Assembly (NCBI RefSeq): GCF_015218165.1 | Contig: NZ_CP048659.1 | Location: 2,294,001 to 2,358,000 of the forward strand | DNA: 64,000 bases | Source of the DNA: Acinetobacter piscicola | GTDB taxonomy: Bacteria; Pseudomonadota; Gammaproteobacteria; Pseudomonadales; Moraxellaceae | Reading direction: 5' to 3' | Part shown: piece by piece, positions 50,769 to 58,528 of the stretch | Numbering within the stretch: the stretch's first letter is position 1 | Layout of the letters: each line of letters begins with the position of its first letter | Position numbers and translations under genes: made by a program | The notes under the pieces: model-generated | What the model was told of the DNA's origin: nothing | The model's database searches: none | The model's input: only the letters and a program-made list of their open reading frames with translations

Positions 50769-50844
50769 TGGCACGCCATACAGGATTCGAACCTGTGACC
50801 ATCCGCTTAGAAGGCGGATGCTCTATCCACTGAGCTAATGGTGT
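50769..50844 (-). tRNA. tRNA-Arg(UCU), prophage-encoded
   Basis: Full cloverleaf on the minus strand: acceptor ACACCAT/ATGGCGT with one A-C mismatch, D arm GCTC/GAGC, anticodon arm TCCGC-CTTCTAA-GCGGA (anticodon UCU), T arm ACAGG-TTCGAAT-CCTGT, and encoded CCA. It lies between early and late genes and reads the AGA/AGG codons. Confidence 0.92.
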
Positions 50845-50888
50845 ATTAAAAAGGGTATGGCAATCTGCCACACCCTTAATTCAGACAA

Positions 50889-50915
50889 CAAAAAAGCCCA
50901 CCTTTCGATGAGCTT
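50889..50915 (-). terminator. Early operon terminator, probable antitermination target
   Basis: AAGCTCA/TGGGCTT stem (one G-U) with an 8-nt loop and T6 on the minus strand, 72 nt past the antiterminator gene. This is where Q-type proteins would let transcription through to the late genes. Confidence 0.75.
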
Positions 50916-50986
50916 CTTACCGTGCAACTTACATACTTCGTGCACTATAACTGAAATATAGCATTGCGCGGTATACCCGTCAACTT

Positions 50987-51421
50987 TTAACCAATTTTCA
51001 AACGATTATCACGCGAATGCATGAAATATCGTCCACAATTAATCATCATGTGAGCAATGGGTTTACTCTGATTTGTAATGTCCGCAACAGCCTGAACACT
51101 ACGATTCTCCACCTTATGCTTTACCAAACACATCACTGCATACTTTGCTTGATAGTCCACTGACTCACTTTTAAAAACACTTCGCAACAAAGCTTGCACT
51201 TGCCCTGCTTCATAATCTGTAATCTCACAAGTGATATAGCATTTTGCAGAACGTGGCGTTTTATCTGCTTCACGAATCAACCAATAGATTTGATTGATAT
51301 GTAAACCATCTGGTAGTTCACCGCCTTTCATTCGAGCGGTTTCACACCAAGCACCAAATTGCTCAAGCCATCCATCAATTGTGTATTTAGACCAATCCAT
51401 AATCGTCACCGCTGCGTTCAT
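50987..51421 (-). CDS. Probable late antiterminator, Q-like
   Basis: 144 residues. WLEQFGAWCETARMKGG at the start, and a C-terminal HTH-like YAVMCLVKHKVENRSVQAVADITNQSKPIAHMMINCGRYFM resemble antiterminator Q family members. Position, at the end of the early operon just before the late genes, supports it. GGGGA ribosome site. Confidence 0.6.
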   Translation of the reverse strand: MNAAVTIMDWSKYTIDGWLEQFGAWCETARMKGGELPDGLHINQIYWLIREADKTPRSAKCYITCEITDYEAGQVQALLRSVFKSESVDYQAKYAVMCLVKHKVENRSVQAVADITNQSKPIAHMMINCGRYFMHSRDNRLKIG

Positions 51422-51430
51422 GATTTCCCC

Positions 51431-51786
51431 TTAAACCTCTAAAATTTCTATCCCATGCACTGACATCATCAAGTGCTTTTCAATCTGAAATACTTATCTT
51501 TCCGAGTAGCAACACTCTTCACATCTTCGACAACCTGACGACCATCTTTGACATACACAAAGTCTGCTACATACTTCACAGCAGGCTTTCTTCTCGGCTC
51601 ACTCTTAAACTTGACCGACTCAGCAAGTACAAACGCAAACTGCGTCTGTAGCTCACTGATTTCACCTGTACGCTCTAATAGCTGCAATTCCCTATATCGC
51701 CTTGCTTCTTTACGAGAATCGAAAGTAGCGCCCTCTAGCACTACTTTCTTATTTCTAAATTTTGGCTTCTTGCAGGGTTTAAGCAT
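51431..51786 (-). pseudogene. DUF1064 phage protein with a -1 frame disruption near its end
   Basis: The DUF1064 domain starts MLKPCKKPKFRNKKV (ATG at 51786) and goes on with FDSRKEARRYRELQLLERTGEISEL. The frame ends early at 51469 as RLKST. In the other frame the expected end KHLMMSVHGIEILEV continues to a stop at 51431-51433. One A is missing in an A run at 51477-51480 (T run on plus), or a -1 slip on AAAAG occurs. DUF1064 proteins are nuclease-like (VRR-NUC related). Confidence 0.75.
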
Positions 51787-52204
51787 CGTTGCCTCGCAAA
51801 GCTTTAGCAATTCGATCCGCATATTGAAAAACCTCTTTAGGCGCAATCATTGCGCAACCTAAAACATGCTCAACTGCATCAACTTTTGCTTGCAGCTCTT
51901 CAATCCGCTTATCTTTCTCGTCAATCTCAGCCTGTTGCTCTTGCCAAGCCTCCCACTGCAAACCAATAGCAAGAGGAACTGATCTGCCTTGTCGACTTGG
52001 GATGTATAATTTCCCATTATGAAAAAATGCTGTTGTACGATGTTTTTGAATACGATTAATAAAACGTAATTCATGATCTTGAGTTGCACCAAAATCCTTT
52101 AGCTTCTCGTAGTAAATGCGCTCACCATCCACAACATAAGAAGCGCAAGAAAGGCATTGGTTCAATTGTTCTCTACAGGAAGGACATGATTTAAACTCAT
52201 CCAC
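51779..52204 (-). CDS. Hypothetical protein with N-terminal Cys pairs
   Basis: 141 residues. MDEFKSCPSCREQLNQCLSC holds two CxxC pairs, a likely zinc finger; a coiled segment IDEKDKRIEELQAKVDAVEHVL follows. It overlaps both neighbours. Unknown. Confidence 0.6.
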   Translation of the reverse strand: MDEFKSCPSCREQLNQCLSCASYVVDGERIYYEKLKDFGATQDHELRFINRIQKHRTTAFFHNGKLYIPSRQGRSVPLAIGLQWEAWQEQQAEIDEKDKRIEELQAKVDAVEHVLGCAMIAPKEVFQYADRIAKALRGNDA

Positions 52205-52409
52205 GACGTTCCGCCTCCAAGATTGCTTTTGGTATGCTGTTACTTTTACGTGCGAACTTCACCCATAAACCAAACACAACCAAATCAACAATAATGCTGC
52301 CAAAAACCCATAAAAATGCAGTATCCCGAGTTATTGATGCATCATTACTAAAAAGACAAGCCGTGATTAATTGAGTATTTAAAACTATAAAAATCATCTT
52401 AATATTCAT
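52197..52409 (-). CDS. Small membrane protein
   Basis: 70 residues with two hydrophobic helices (KMIFIVLNTQLITACLF and AFLWVFGSIIVDLVVFGLWV). Overlaps neighbours by 8 and 4 nt. Unknown. Confidence 0.55.
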   Translation of the reverse strand: MNIKMIFIVLNTQLITACLFSNDASITRDTAFLWVFGSIIVDLVVFGLWVKFARKSNSIPKAILEAERRG

Positions 52410-53197
52410 AACTCCACCACCTTCGTATTTGGGCTAATGTTTCTAGGGTCAACCTGTGATTCAACTTGATAAGCCATCAAAGCCTCATAGGCTCTTGTGT
52501 CAATTTGATCTTTCCATTTATTGGCTACGGCTTTGATTTGAGCCTCTTTGGCTTGCTTATAAGCCTGGAAAGCTTCTTCTGCCGTGCTAAATCTACCAAG
52601 TCTGACGGGCTTTTTTCCATTATGAATTTTCGACTGAAAATTATTCTCACGACTGTCGTAATAAACCCCAAGTGGATATTTATCTTGGTTTTTATCTTGC
52701 CTATTAAGAAGTTTATTGATCTCCTGTGGGACAAATACACAAGTGTCTTCACTGTAAGATTTATTACCCCTCACAAGTATGTCCTTATCCAGATCCCACC
52801 CAGTTTGATTGAAGCCAATTTGTTCAGAGCACCAGTCTTTAAAATATGGGTAATATTTGAATTTTTCAGATACATAGCAATCTTTGTAAGTAGGATGCTT
52901 ACTGTGATATTTATCGTCATAACAACGTTGCAGCATTGACCCCCATAGCATATATTCCTTTGGTGTCTTGCCATTAACGCAAGCAGGCTCATCGCCCAAA
53001 ACACCCACACCCCACACAGTTGCCACCAATCTATCTTTAACATTGCCTTTTTTAATCTGCCCCATATCAGCAACTGTTTCATAGCCTGTATCAATGAACT
53101 TAATGTGTACCTTGGAGCCATTGATATACTTGGTAACAATCAAAGACCCATAGTTATTAGTCTTAAATATTTTCCCTTCATAATTTAATTCATTCAT
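52406..53197 (-). CDS. AP2-domain protein, HNH-like or DNA-binding
   Basis: 263 residues. The middle CYDDKYHSKHPTYKDCYVSEKF, GWDLDKDILVRGNKSYSEDTCVFVPQEINKLL is the pattern of phage HNH-type proteins; the C-terminal YPLGVYYDSRENNFQSKI...LGRFSTAEEAFQAYKQAK is an AP2 DNA-binding domain. Such proteins are homing-nuclease-derived or regulators. Linked by 4-nt overlaps. Confidence 0.75.
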   Translation of the reverse strand: MNELNYEGKIFKTNNYGSLIVTKYINGSKVHIKFIDTGYETVADMGQIKKGNVKDRLVATVWGVGVLGDEPACVNGKTPKEYMLWGSMLQRCYDDKYHSKHPTYKDCYVSEKFKYYPYFKDWCSEQIGFNQTGWDLDKDILVRGNKSYSEDTCVFVPQEINKLLNRQDKNQDKYPLGVYYDSRENNFQSKIHNGKKPVRLGRFSTAEEAFQAYKQAKEAQIKAVANKWKDQIDTRAYEALMAYQVESQVDPRNISPNTKVVEL

Positions 53198-53439
53198 CTT
53201 TCAGTCACCTTAGTTAGTGGCGAGATGTGATTAGCAATATCACTGCATGTATCAATGCAGTCATACTGAGCAATGGCGGTGCGGAGATCGTCAACAAATA
53301 CACCAGTGGTGCACTGCACATTACCAACCATGATTTGATAGCTAATCTTTGTTAGATTCTTTGCTTTAGCTCTTTTAAGCATTGATTTTGCCGTATCAAT
53401 GCCACCAACCCGATCAATAAGGTTGTTTATAGTTGTCAT
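53194..53439 (-). CDS. Hypothetical protein
   Basis: 81 residues, helical start and beta end, no motif. 4-nt overlaps on both sides place it in the early operon. Confidence 0.55.
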   Translation of the reverse strand: MTTINNLIDRVGGIDTAKSMLKRAKAKNLTKISYQIMVGNVQCTTGVFVDDLRTAIAQYDCIDTCSDIANHISPLTKVTER

Positions 53440-53684
53440 AGCGCCACCTCATCCTTGTTCACATTCATGATGTCTTTTGCGTACTGTGTTGCCCTGTAAT
53501 GTGTTTTAGTTACACGCTCCAAGTAGTTCCATTTTTCAAAGTTTTGAAGCATCTTGTGAACCGTTGCACGATGAAAATCAAACACTGCTTCTTGCACATC
53601 TTTGACTGAAAATGGCTCAGTCGCATGACAAGCAAACAAAAGCAAATACAACTGATTATCAAAAAAAGTTTTAGCCTCACTCAC
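53436..53684 (-). CDS. Small winged-helix protein
   Basis: 82 residues. LLLFACHATEPFSVKDVQEAVFDFHRATVHKMLQNFEKWNYLERV is a winged-helix pattern. GTG start, overlapping the small upstream ORF by 4 nt. Possibly an early regulator. Confidence 0.6.
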   Translation of the reverse strand: MSEAKTFFDNQLYLLLFACHATEPFSVKDVQEAVFDFHRATVHKMLQNFEKWNYLERVTKTHYRATQYAKDIMNVNKDEVAL

Positions 53685-53770
53685 ACCCCACCCCCATGCA
53701 TAACGTTCTCACACTGACCACTAACCCAAACTAGGGCGCAAACTGCGATTAAAATTAGGAGTTGTTTCAT
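53681..53770 (-). CDS. 29-residue hydrophobic peptide
   Basis: ATG at 53770, translated MKQLLILIAVCALVWVSG then QCENVMHGGGV. One hydrophobic helix resembling a signal or anchor. Its ATG overlaps the stop of the upstream gene (ATGA) and its stop overlaps the downstream GTG, the coupling shared by the neighbours, which argues for a real gene. Confidence 0.55.
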   Translation of the reverse strand: MKQLLILIAVCALVWVSGQCENVMHGGGV

Positions 53771-54564
53771 GCTTCTTCCTTAAACTTCAATACTTTCCAG
53801 TCGTTATCTTCTTTCGCAATCTGACAACTGAAAGAACAGTCAATATCTGGTTCGTCTTTGTATCGCCCCATTTTTGGATTCAACTCATCAAGAAAAATAG
53901 GACCGTTTTCATTCTTTAAAATTGAATGCCCAATTTCACGCTCAACGATTGCCATGCGCTCAAAAGTCTCAGGAAAATCTTTACGAATCTTGTTCCAATA
54001 TCCTGCCCCCCCTTTCACACAGCCAATGCAGTTATTATTCATGTACCCAAGCTCATACATTTTTGGAATGCGAATACCTGCGTCTTGAAGCATCGCTAAG
54101 CAATCAGCTTTTGTTAAATCAGATTCAATTAACGGGAAATACACATTCAAAGATGGGTTTCTTTCTTCAAAATCTTGCGCTCGATCAATTTCATCCAAGT
54201 CGTACCCAAAAACATGCAAGTCACCCTCTTTTTGAAATGAGCCGCGAGGGATGCGTTTCAGTTGAGTCGTGCATGGCGCACCATTCACACCTTTTAAATA
54301 TCCTTTTTTAAATACTTCAAAAATTGAGTTTTGACCTTCTGGATATTTCGGATTAAAGATTTTGATAATCTCTTGATCAAACCACTGCTGACACTCACCA
54401 AAGAAACGCTTATTGTCTGAGTGCTCTTCTTGAATCGGACTATTCGCAATGACAGCGGGAACATTTGGAAAAATCTTCGATGCTTGTTGAAGCATGATTT
54501 TTGTTGCAACAGCAGATGCAGCACCACAACTAAACCAACAAACGATTCGTTCAATATTTTTCAC
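53767..54564 (-). CDS. PAPS-reductase-family PP-loop protein
   Basis: 265 residues. The PP-loop FSCGAASAVA (12-17 core SCGAAS), then GAPCTTQLKR, NNNCIGCVKGGAGYWNKIRKDFPE and a C-terminal Cys pair (CSFSC) show the ATP-pyrophosphatase fold of PAPS reductases and DndC. The extra Cys pairs suggest an Fe-S cluster. Phage copies are thought to modify tRNA or DNA; true sulfate reduction is unlikely. 4-nt overlaps with DnaB and the small peptide gene. Confidence 0.82.
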   Translation of the reverse strand: MKNIERIVCWFSCGAASAVATKIMLQQASKIFPNVPAVIANSPIQEEHSDNKRFFGECQQWFDQEIIKIFNPKYPEGQNSIFEVFKKGYLKGVNGAPCTTQLKRIPRGSFQKEGDLHVFGYDLDEIDRAQDFEERNPSLNVYFPLIESDLTKADCLAMLQDAGIRIPKMYELGYMNNNCIGCVKGGAGYWNKIRKDFPETFERMAIVEREIGHSILKNENGPIFLDELNPKMGRYKDEPDIDCSFSCQIAKEDNDWKVLKFKEEA

Positions 54565-55886
54565 GCTGCGTCTCCTTGCATTCCACCTTCAACAATTGAC
54601 ACAAAACGGCAAATGTCTAAGCGGTCCCTAACTCTCGCTACGCCACGCTTGCCATGTCGATTTTTAGCCACAATAATTTCAGTCACACCAGTTGGCAGCT
54701 CATCTTCACCGTTGATTGGGTGAGCCAAAATGATCTGATCTGCGTCTTGTTCAATCTGCCCTGATTCTTTTAGGTCAGAAGCCTTTGGGCGTTTGCCTTT
54801 TTCTGATTCACGATTCAATTGAGCCAAAGCAATCACTGGGCAATTAAATTCTTTTGCCAATGCTTTTAAATCACGACTGATTGAGCTGACTTCTTGATAG
54901 CGATCTTTCTTGCTTGGATCACGAACAAGCTGTAAGTAATCAATTACGATGCAACCAAGCTTTTTGTATTTACGTCTCGCTTTACGTGCATAAGAATGAA
55001 TTTCCGCAATCGTTGGCTTTTGCTTATCTTCAATATGAATTTTCAACTTGCTAAATTTATGTTGTGCTTCTGCGAAATCCTTAAGCATTCCATCGTAAAG
55101 TTCAGCGTTATGGATGTTGTCGTACGGAATACTGGTTAAAGCCGAAATACAGCGATTTGTGAACGTCTCAACGTCCATCTCAGCCGATACCACTAAGACC
55201 GATTCTTGATAGCGCAACGCTGTTTGGATCGTCAGCATTTGAGCCAAAGTAGATTTACCTGATCCTGGTCTGCCACCAATGACACAAAAATGACCTTTCT
55301 GAATCGTACCCACCAAATCATCAACAGATTTCAAATTGAACTGCACACCTGAGAATGTTTTGCTTGCCTTTGCTTCTGCTTTTTCGATCAGTTGCTTACC
55401 CGACAAAATCAAAGCTTCCTCAAAAGTAAAACTTGATTTCTCAGCTTTTTCACTTGCTGTTGATCCATCAAGAATGGTCTCTGCTGCAATATGCACATCA
55501 GAGATTGTTAAATCTTTGGCAATCTCTGAAATACTATGCCCGATCTTCTCAACCTCACGATGTGCCTTAAATTTACTAAGTTCAGCAACATAGGTTTCAA
55601 GATTGTAAAAACTTGAAGGCGCTTCGCTGGTCATTTGAAATAGGTATTCAGAGCCACCGATCAAATGGATTACATTTTTTTGGTTAAGTTGCTGCTCAAC
55701 CATCACCAAATCATATGGCTTGTTTTCATGTGCCAATTCTTGAATTGCGTTGAAAATTTGCTTGTGACGTTCAGGAAAGAAACAATCCACATCAATATCA
55801 TTCGCAACAGTTTCAAATGATTCAGCAACAGTCATCAATGCAGTTAAAACAGCCTGTTCCATCGGGATATTGTGAATATGTGACAT
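54561..55886 (-). CDS. dnaB: Replicative DNA helicase DnaB
   Basis: 441 residues. An N-terminal DnaB helical domain (MEQAVLTALM...FFPERHKQIFNAI), then the RecA-like core with Walker A GGRPGSGKS (204-212), IVIDYLQLV and VIALAQLNRESEKG. Hexameric helicase of phage replication. 1-nt overlap with the initiator gene. Confidence 0.95.
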   Translation of the reverse strand: MSHIHNIPMEQAVLTALMTVAESFETVANDIDVDCFFPERHKQIFNAIQELAHENKPYDLVMVEQQLNQKNVIHLIGGSEYLFQMTSEAPSSFYNLETYVAELSKFKAHREVEKIGHSISEIAKDLTISDVHIAAETILDGSTASEKAEKSSFTFEEALILSGKQLIEKAEAKASKTFSGVQFNLKSVDDLVGTIQKGHFCVIGGRPGSGKSTLAQMLTIQTALRYQESVLVVSAEMDVETFTNRCISALTSIPYDNIHNAELYDGMLKDFAEAQHKFSKLKIHIEDKQKPTIAEIHSYARKARRKYKKLGCIVIDYLQLVRDPSKKDRYQEVSSISRDLKALAKEFNCPVIALAQLNRESEKGKRPKASDLKESGQIEQDADQIILAHPINGEDELPTGVTEIIVAKNRHGKRGVARVRDRLDICRFVSIVEGGMQGDAA

Positions 55887-56725
55887 TACCAGTCCCCCAT
55901 GTCTTCAGTGAAGTTTTGAGGGATTACAGGTTGAGATTTAGCAGCCTGTTCAAAAAGTTTCTCAGTGAGTTTGGTGTCACGCTTAATCCACTTCACAAAG
56001 TTTGAATACATCTGAGTGTTGTTCAACAAACCATCTCGAATACGATCTTCGTAACAAGGATTTACTTCAAGTAAAATTTCTTCCACTTGGGCTTGATTGA
56101 TTTTTGGTAATCCTGAACGTTGTAGCCAAGAATTGAGATCTTGTAAGTTTGGTTTCCAAATTTCCAAAACTTCATCGACTGAATTTTCTTGCGCACCCCT
56201 TTCTTTAATATTTTCTTTTACTATTTCTTTAACAGAGTGACATTTGATGCTACTAGTTCCAGTATCATTTAATGTTACTAGTGTAGGTACATTTGATGTA
56301 ACCGCTTTTGATGCACTAGTATCATTTAATGTTACTAGTTCAATTGATAACCTAGACTCAAAAGTTACTTGGTAAGTGGTAGATTTACCCAAATCTTTTG
56401 TGATTTTTACAAGATTATATTTAGCTAAATCTGACATGCCCTTGCGAACAGTACGCTTATCTTTAAAGCCAGTTAATTTCAGAATAAATGCCTCACTAAA
56501 AGCACTGTTTTCTTTGTGAAATCCCTTGATATGACGATTAAGAAATATCAAGCATTTAATAGCTTCACCACTTAACACAGCTAAATAACCCTCATCACAA
56601 ACGAAATTCGGCAAAGGTGTATAACCATCCTCTTTTTTTGCCATAGCTTGCCGCTCGATCCTCTTGACTGTATTTGGGTGAACGTCAATATTATCGACAG
56701 GTTCAATTTTCATTGCAGTATTCAT
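55886..56725 (-). CDS. O-like replication initiator
   Basis: 279 residues. N-terminal winged-helix type (YTPLPNFVCDEGYLAVLSGEAIKCLIFLNRH, then FILKLTGFKDKRTVRKGMSDL), a Ser/Thr-rich repeat linker (LVTLNDTSASKA, LVTLNDTGTSS) and a DnaT-like C-terminal domain (NLQDLNSWLQRSGLP, MYSNFVKWIKRD). The linker is encoded by the iterons. Recruits DnaB, encoded next. Confidence 0.82.
   Translation of the reverse strand: MNTAMKIEPVDNIDVHPNTVKRIERQAMAKKEDGYTPLPNFVCDEGYLAVLSGEAIKCLIFLNRHIKGFHKENSAFSEAFILKLTGFKDKRTVRKGMSDLAKYNLVKITKDLGKSTTYQVTFESRLSIELVTLNDTSASKAVTSNVPTLVTLNDTGTSSIKCHSVKEIVKENIKERGAQENSVDEVLEIWKPNLQDLNSWLQRSGLPKINQAQVEEILLEVNPCYEDRIRDGLLNNTQMYSNFVKWIKRDTKLTEKLFEQAAKSQPVIPQNFTEDMGDW
56240..56339. 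other. Iterons within the initiator gene, predicted phage origin
   Basis: Five tandem units in 100 bp. Two are identical 19-mers ATCATTTAATGTTACTAGT (56264-56282, 56321-56339); three are variants (56240-56257, 56288-56302, 56304-56320) of CATTTGATG with TACTAGT or equivalent. Lambda O likewise binds iterons in its own gene. Confidence 0.78.
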
Positions 56726-56916
56726 GCCCCACCTCTTAAAAAATCAAAAAGGTCATAACGTGCTTTGGCAACACCAACAGCATTGTCTAAATTTGGATTT
56801 TCCATATTCGCTTTGAGCGCAATTTCAAGAAGCTTGATTTTTTGATCAATCATTCGCTCCCGATAAGTCGCTTGCAGCTTTGGTGGTTCATGTGCTAAAT
56901 TTGATTTCATATTCAT
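56722..56916 (-). CDS. Small hypothetical protein
   Basis: 64 residues from the ATG at 56916. Helical (TYRERMIDQKIKLLEIALKAN). GAAGG site. Second gene of the early operon, after the Cro-like gene. Unknown. Confidence 0.6.
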   Translation of the reverse strand: MNMKSNLAHEPPKLQATYRERMIDQKIKLLEIALKANMENPNLDNAVGVAKARYDLFDFLRGGA

Positions 56917-56954
56917 GCCTTCTAAAGTTTGAATTAAAGAAACCTCAGCTCTGA

Positions 56955-57170
56955 TCAGCTGAGGTTTTTTGTTTTGATGGGTATTCCATTTGTGATACAC
57001 AAAGCAATCAACATTACTCCTGTGCTGTATTTAGCCTCCTGAATTGAACCTTTTTTTAAATAATTGATCGTTGCTTGAGAAGTTTCTACACGATCAGCAA
57101 TGCTTTTCTCTGTAAAGCCCTTCTCGCTCAACAGACTCTTAATTAAGAAAGACCAGTCAGGCTTTTCCAT
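56955..57170 (-). CDS. Cro-like helix-turn-helix protein
   Basis: 71 residues from the ATG at 57170. GFTEKSIADRVETSQATINYLKKGS is an XRE-type HTH. It is divergent from CI at 57279 across a 108-bp operator region, the Cro position. Confidence 0.78.
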   Translation of the reverse strand: MEKPDWSFLIKSLLSEKGFTEKSIADRVETSQATINYLKKGSIQEAKYSTGVMLIALCITNGIPIKTKNLS

Positions 57171-57199
57171 AAAGACCACTCATTTTATAACCTATATTA

Positions 57200-57240
57200 T
57201 ATATTATAACTTGACTTATGATTAATCAATAAATTATTTT
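57200..57240. promoter_or_regulatory. CI/Cro divergent promoters
   Basis: Plus: TTGACT (57211-57216), 18 nt, TATTTT (57235-57240), driving CI. Minus: TTGATT (57224-57229), 17 nt, TAATAT (57201-57206), driving the early operon. They overlap, giving mutual exclusion. AT-rich inverted half-sites are present, but I cannot define the operators. Confidence 0.55.
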
Positions 57241-57278
57241 ATAAATATTACTGATAAATTATAAGGAGTTTTATAAAG

Positions 57279-57995
57279 GTGGGGATATTCATGGTTGGCT
57301 TAACTGTTGGTGATCGAGTTCGCCAGTGCCGCAAACAAAAGGGGTGGTCGCAAATAAAGCTAGCTAAAGAGGCTCAGGTCACTCAAGCCACTATTTCTCA
57401 TATTGAAAATAACAGTAGTGATCAATCTAAGTTTCTACCTCAATTGGCAAAAGCTCTAAGTGTTTCTGTTGATTTTCTGCTTAGCGGTCAGGAGTATATT
57501 GATAGGAAAAAAGGAAACCTTGATGACTTTATTGTTGTTAATGGAGGGAAGAAAGGTCAAGCGCCAAATAGTGATGAGTATGTTCTAATTCCTAAGTTTG
57601 ATGTTGCTGGATCATGTGGGTCAGGGTCTATTATAGATCATGTCGATGTGGATGGCGGTTTGGTTTTTAGTGAAAATTGGATTAAATCTCAAAATCTTAA
57701 TATTGAGAAACTTGTTGTTATTCATGCGATTGGTGACAGTATGTACCCATCTGTTGAAGATGGGCAGGTTCTATTGGTTGATACATCTGACACAATTCCA
57801 AAAAATTCAAAAATTTATTTTCTTTGTATCGATGGTGAGTATTACATTAAGCGCTTGATTAATATGATTACACACTGGGTGATAAGATCTGATAACCCAG
57901 ATAAAAATCAATACCCAGATATAGAAATTAGCTCAGATAAAATTCATGCAATACAGATTGAGGGTCGCGTTTGTTGGAAAGGTGGAACTCTTTAA
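57279..57995 (+). CDS. CI-type repressor with S24 peptidase domain
   Basis: 238 residues from a GTG with AAGGAG 10 nt upstream; an ATG at 57291 is an alternative. XRE HTH at 10-60 (WSQIKLAKEAQVTQATISHIENN). The LexA-like domain has Ser154 (GDSM) and Lys191 (YYIKR), and an Ala-Gly bond near 110-111 as the cleavage site. RecA-dependent self-cleavage during DNA damage would induce the phage. Confidence 0.93.
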   Translation: MGIFMVGLTVGDRVRQCRKQKGWSQIKLAKEAQVTQATISHIENNSSDQSKFLPQLAKALSVSVDFLLSGQEYIDRKKGNLDDFIVVNGGKKGQAPNSDEYVLIPKFDVAGSCGSGSIIDHVDVDGGLVFSENWIKSQNLNIEKLVVIHAIGDSMYPSVEDGQVLLVDTSDTIPKNSKIYFLCIDGEYYIKRLINMITHWVIRSDNPDKNQYPDIEISSDKIHAIQIEGRVCWKGGTL

Positions 57996-58012
57996 AATAT
58001 AGCTTATAAAAT

Positions 58013-58036
58013 ATTGCCTCTTTTGAGGCATTTTTT
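58013..58036 (+). terminator. CI terminator
   Basis: TGCCTC/GAGGCA stem with a TTTT loop and T6, 19 nt after the CI stop. Confidence 0.85.
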
Positions 58037-58078
58037 ATATTTAGAATAAAAAAAATTATATTTTTATAAGATTTCTTA

Positions 58079-58160
58079 TTGAATAAGATTATAATCTGTC
58101 TTATATTTATCTCACCAAACAACAAAAAAGCACACCGACCTCGAAATCAAATGTGCTTTT
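58079..58160 (+). promoter_or_regulatory. Promoter and leader hairpin of the recombination operon
   Basis: TTGAAT (58079-58084), 17 nt, TATATT (58102-58107). A leader hairpin AAAAGCACA/TGTGCTTTT (58126-58160, 17-nt loop) with a T tail precedes the first gene by 20 nt, suggesting attenuation or antitermination. Confidence 0.65.
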
Positions 58161-58180
58161 ACTCAAAGAGTGAGATAAGT

Positions 58181-58528
58181 ATGACTCTATTCAAACAACA
58201 TTACAAGACTGCGGTCACCGCCCTTGGTCTTTCCGCAATCCTTGCAACTGCTTGGGCATTGGAGCCAACAGCTCAGGAATTGCCTGTAAACATCCACCCA
58301 AGCAAGTACGAAGTGTTGACCTACTTGCCAAATTGCAAAGGCTTCTGCCCTGCTCAACTTAAAGCTGATGACCTGACAATCAACTTGGATTATGAACTTG
58401 TTGATGGTTCTGTGCAGCAAATTGACGATGTAACCGTGTTTAAAAACTCGAAAGAGTTAAGCGAAGTTTATCTTGATCGCTCTGAATATGAGCGGATCAG
58501 CGCAGCGATTGTCGGGGGTGTGAAGTGA
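58181..58528 (+). CDS. Small exported or anchored protein, operon start
   Basis: 115 residues from the ATG at 58181 (GAGATAAG). An N-terminal hydrophobic helix (AVTALGLSAILATAWALEP) is probably a signal or anchor; CKGFC near residue 52 could form a disulfide. Unknown. Confidence 0.6.
   Translation: MTLFKQHYKTAVTALGLSAILATAWALEPTAQELPVNIHPSKYEVLTYLPNCKGFCPAQLKADDLTINLDYELVDGSVQQIDDVTVFKNSKELSEVYLDRSEYERISAAIVGGVK

Noticed and set aside
50769..50844. tRNA-Arg as an attachment site for another element
   Set aside because: No repeat of its 3' end, no integrase next to it, and both sides are phage genes in normal order.
51431..51786. Programmed -1 frameshift as the main explanation
   Set aside because: The slip site AAAAG is a poor heptamer and no downstream hairpin stands out; a lost base is simpler, though the slip cannot be excluded.
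53767..54564. A dnd phosphorothioation locus
   Set aside because: Only one PP-loop protein is present; DndB, DndD and DndE-type genes are not seen nearby.
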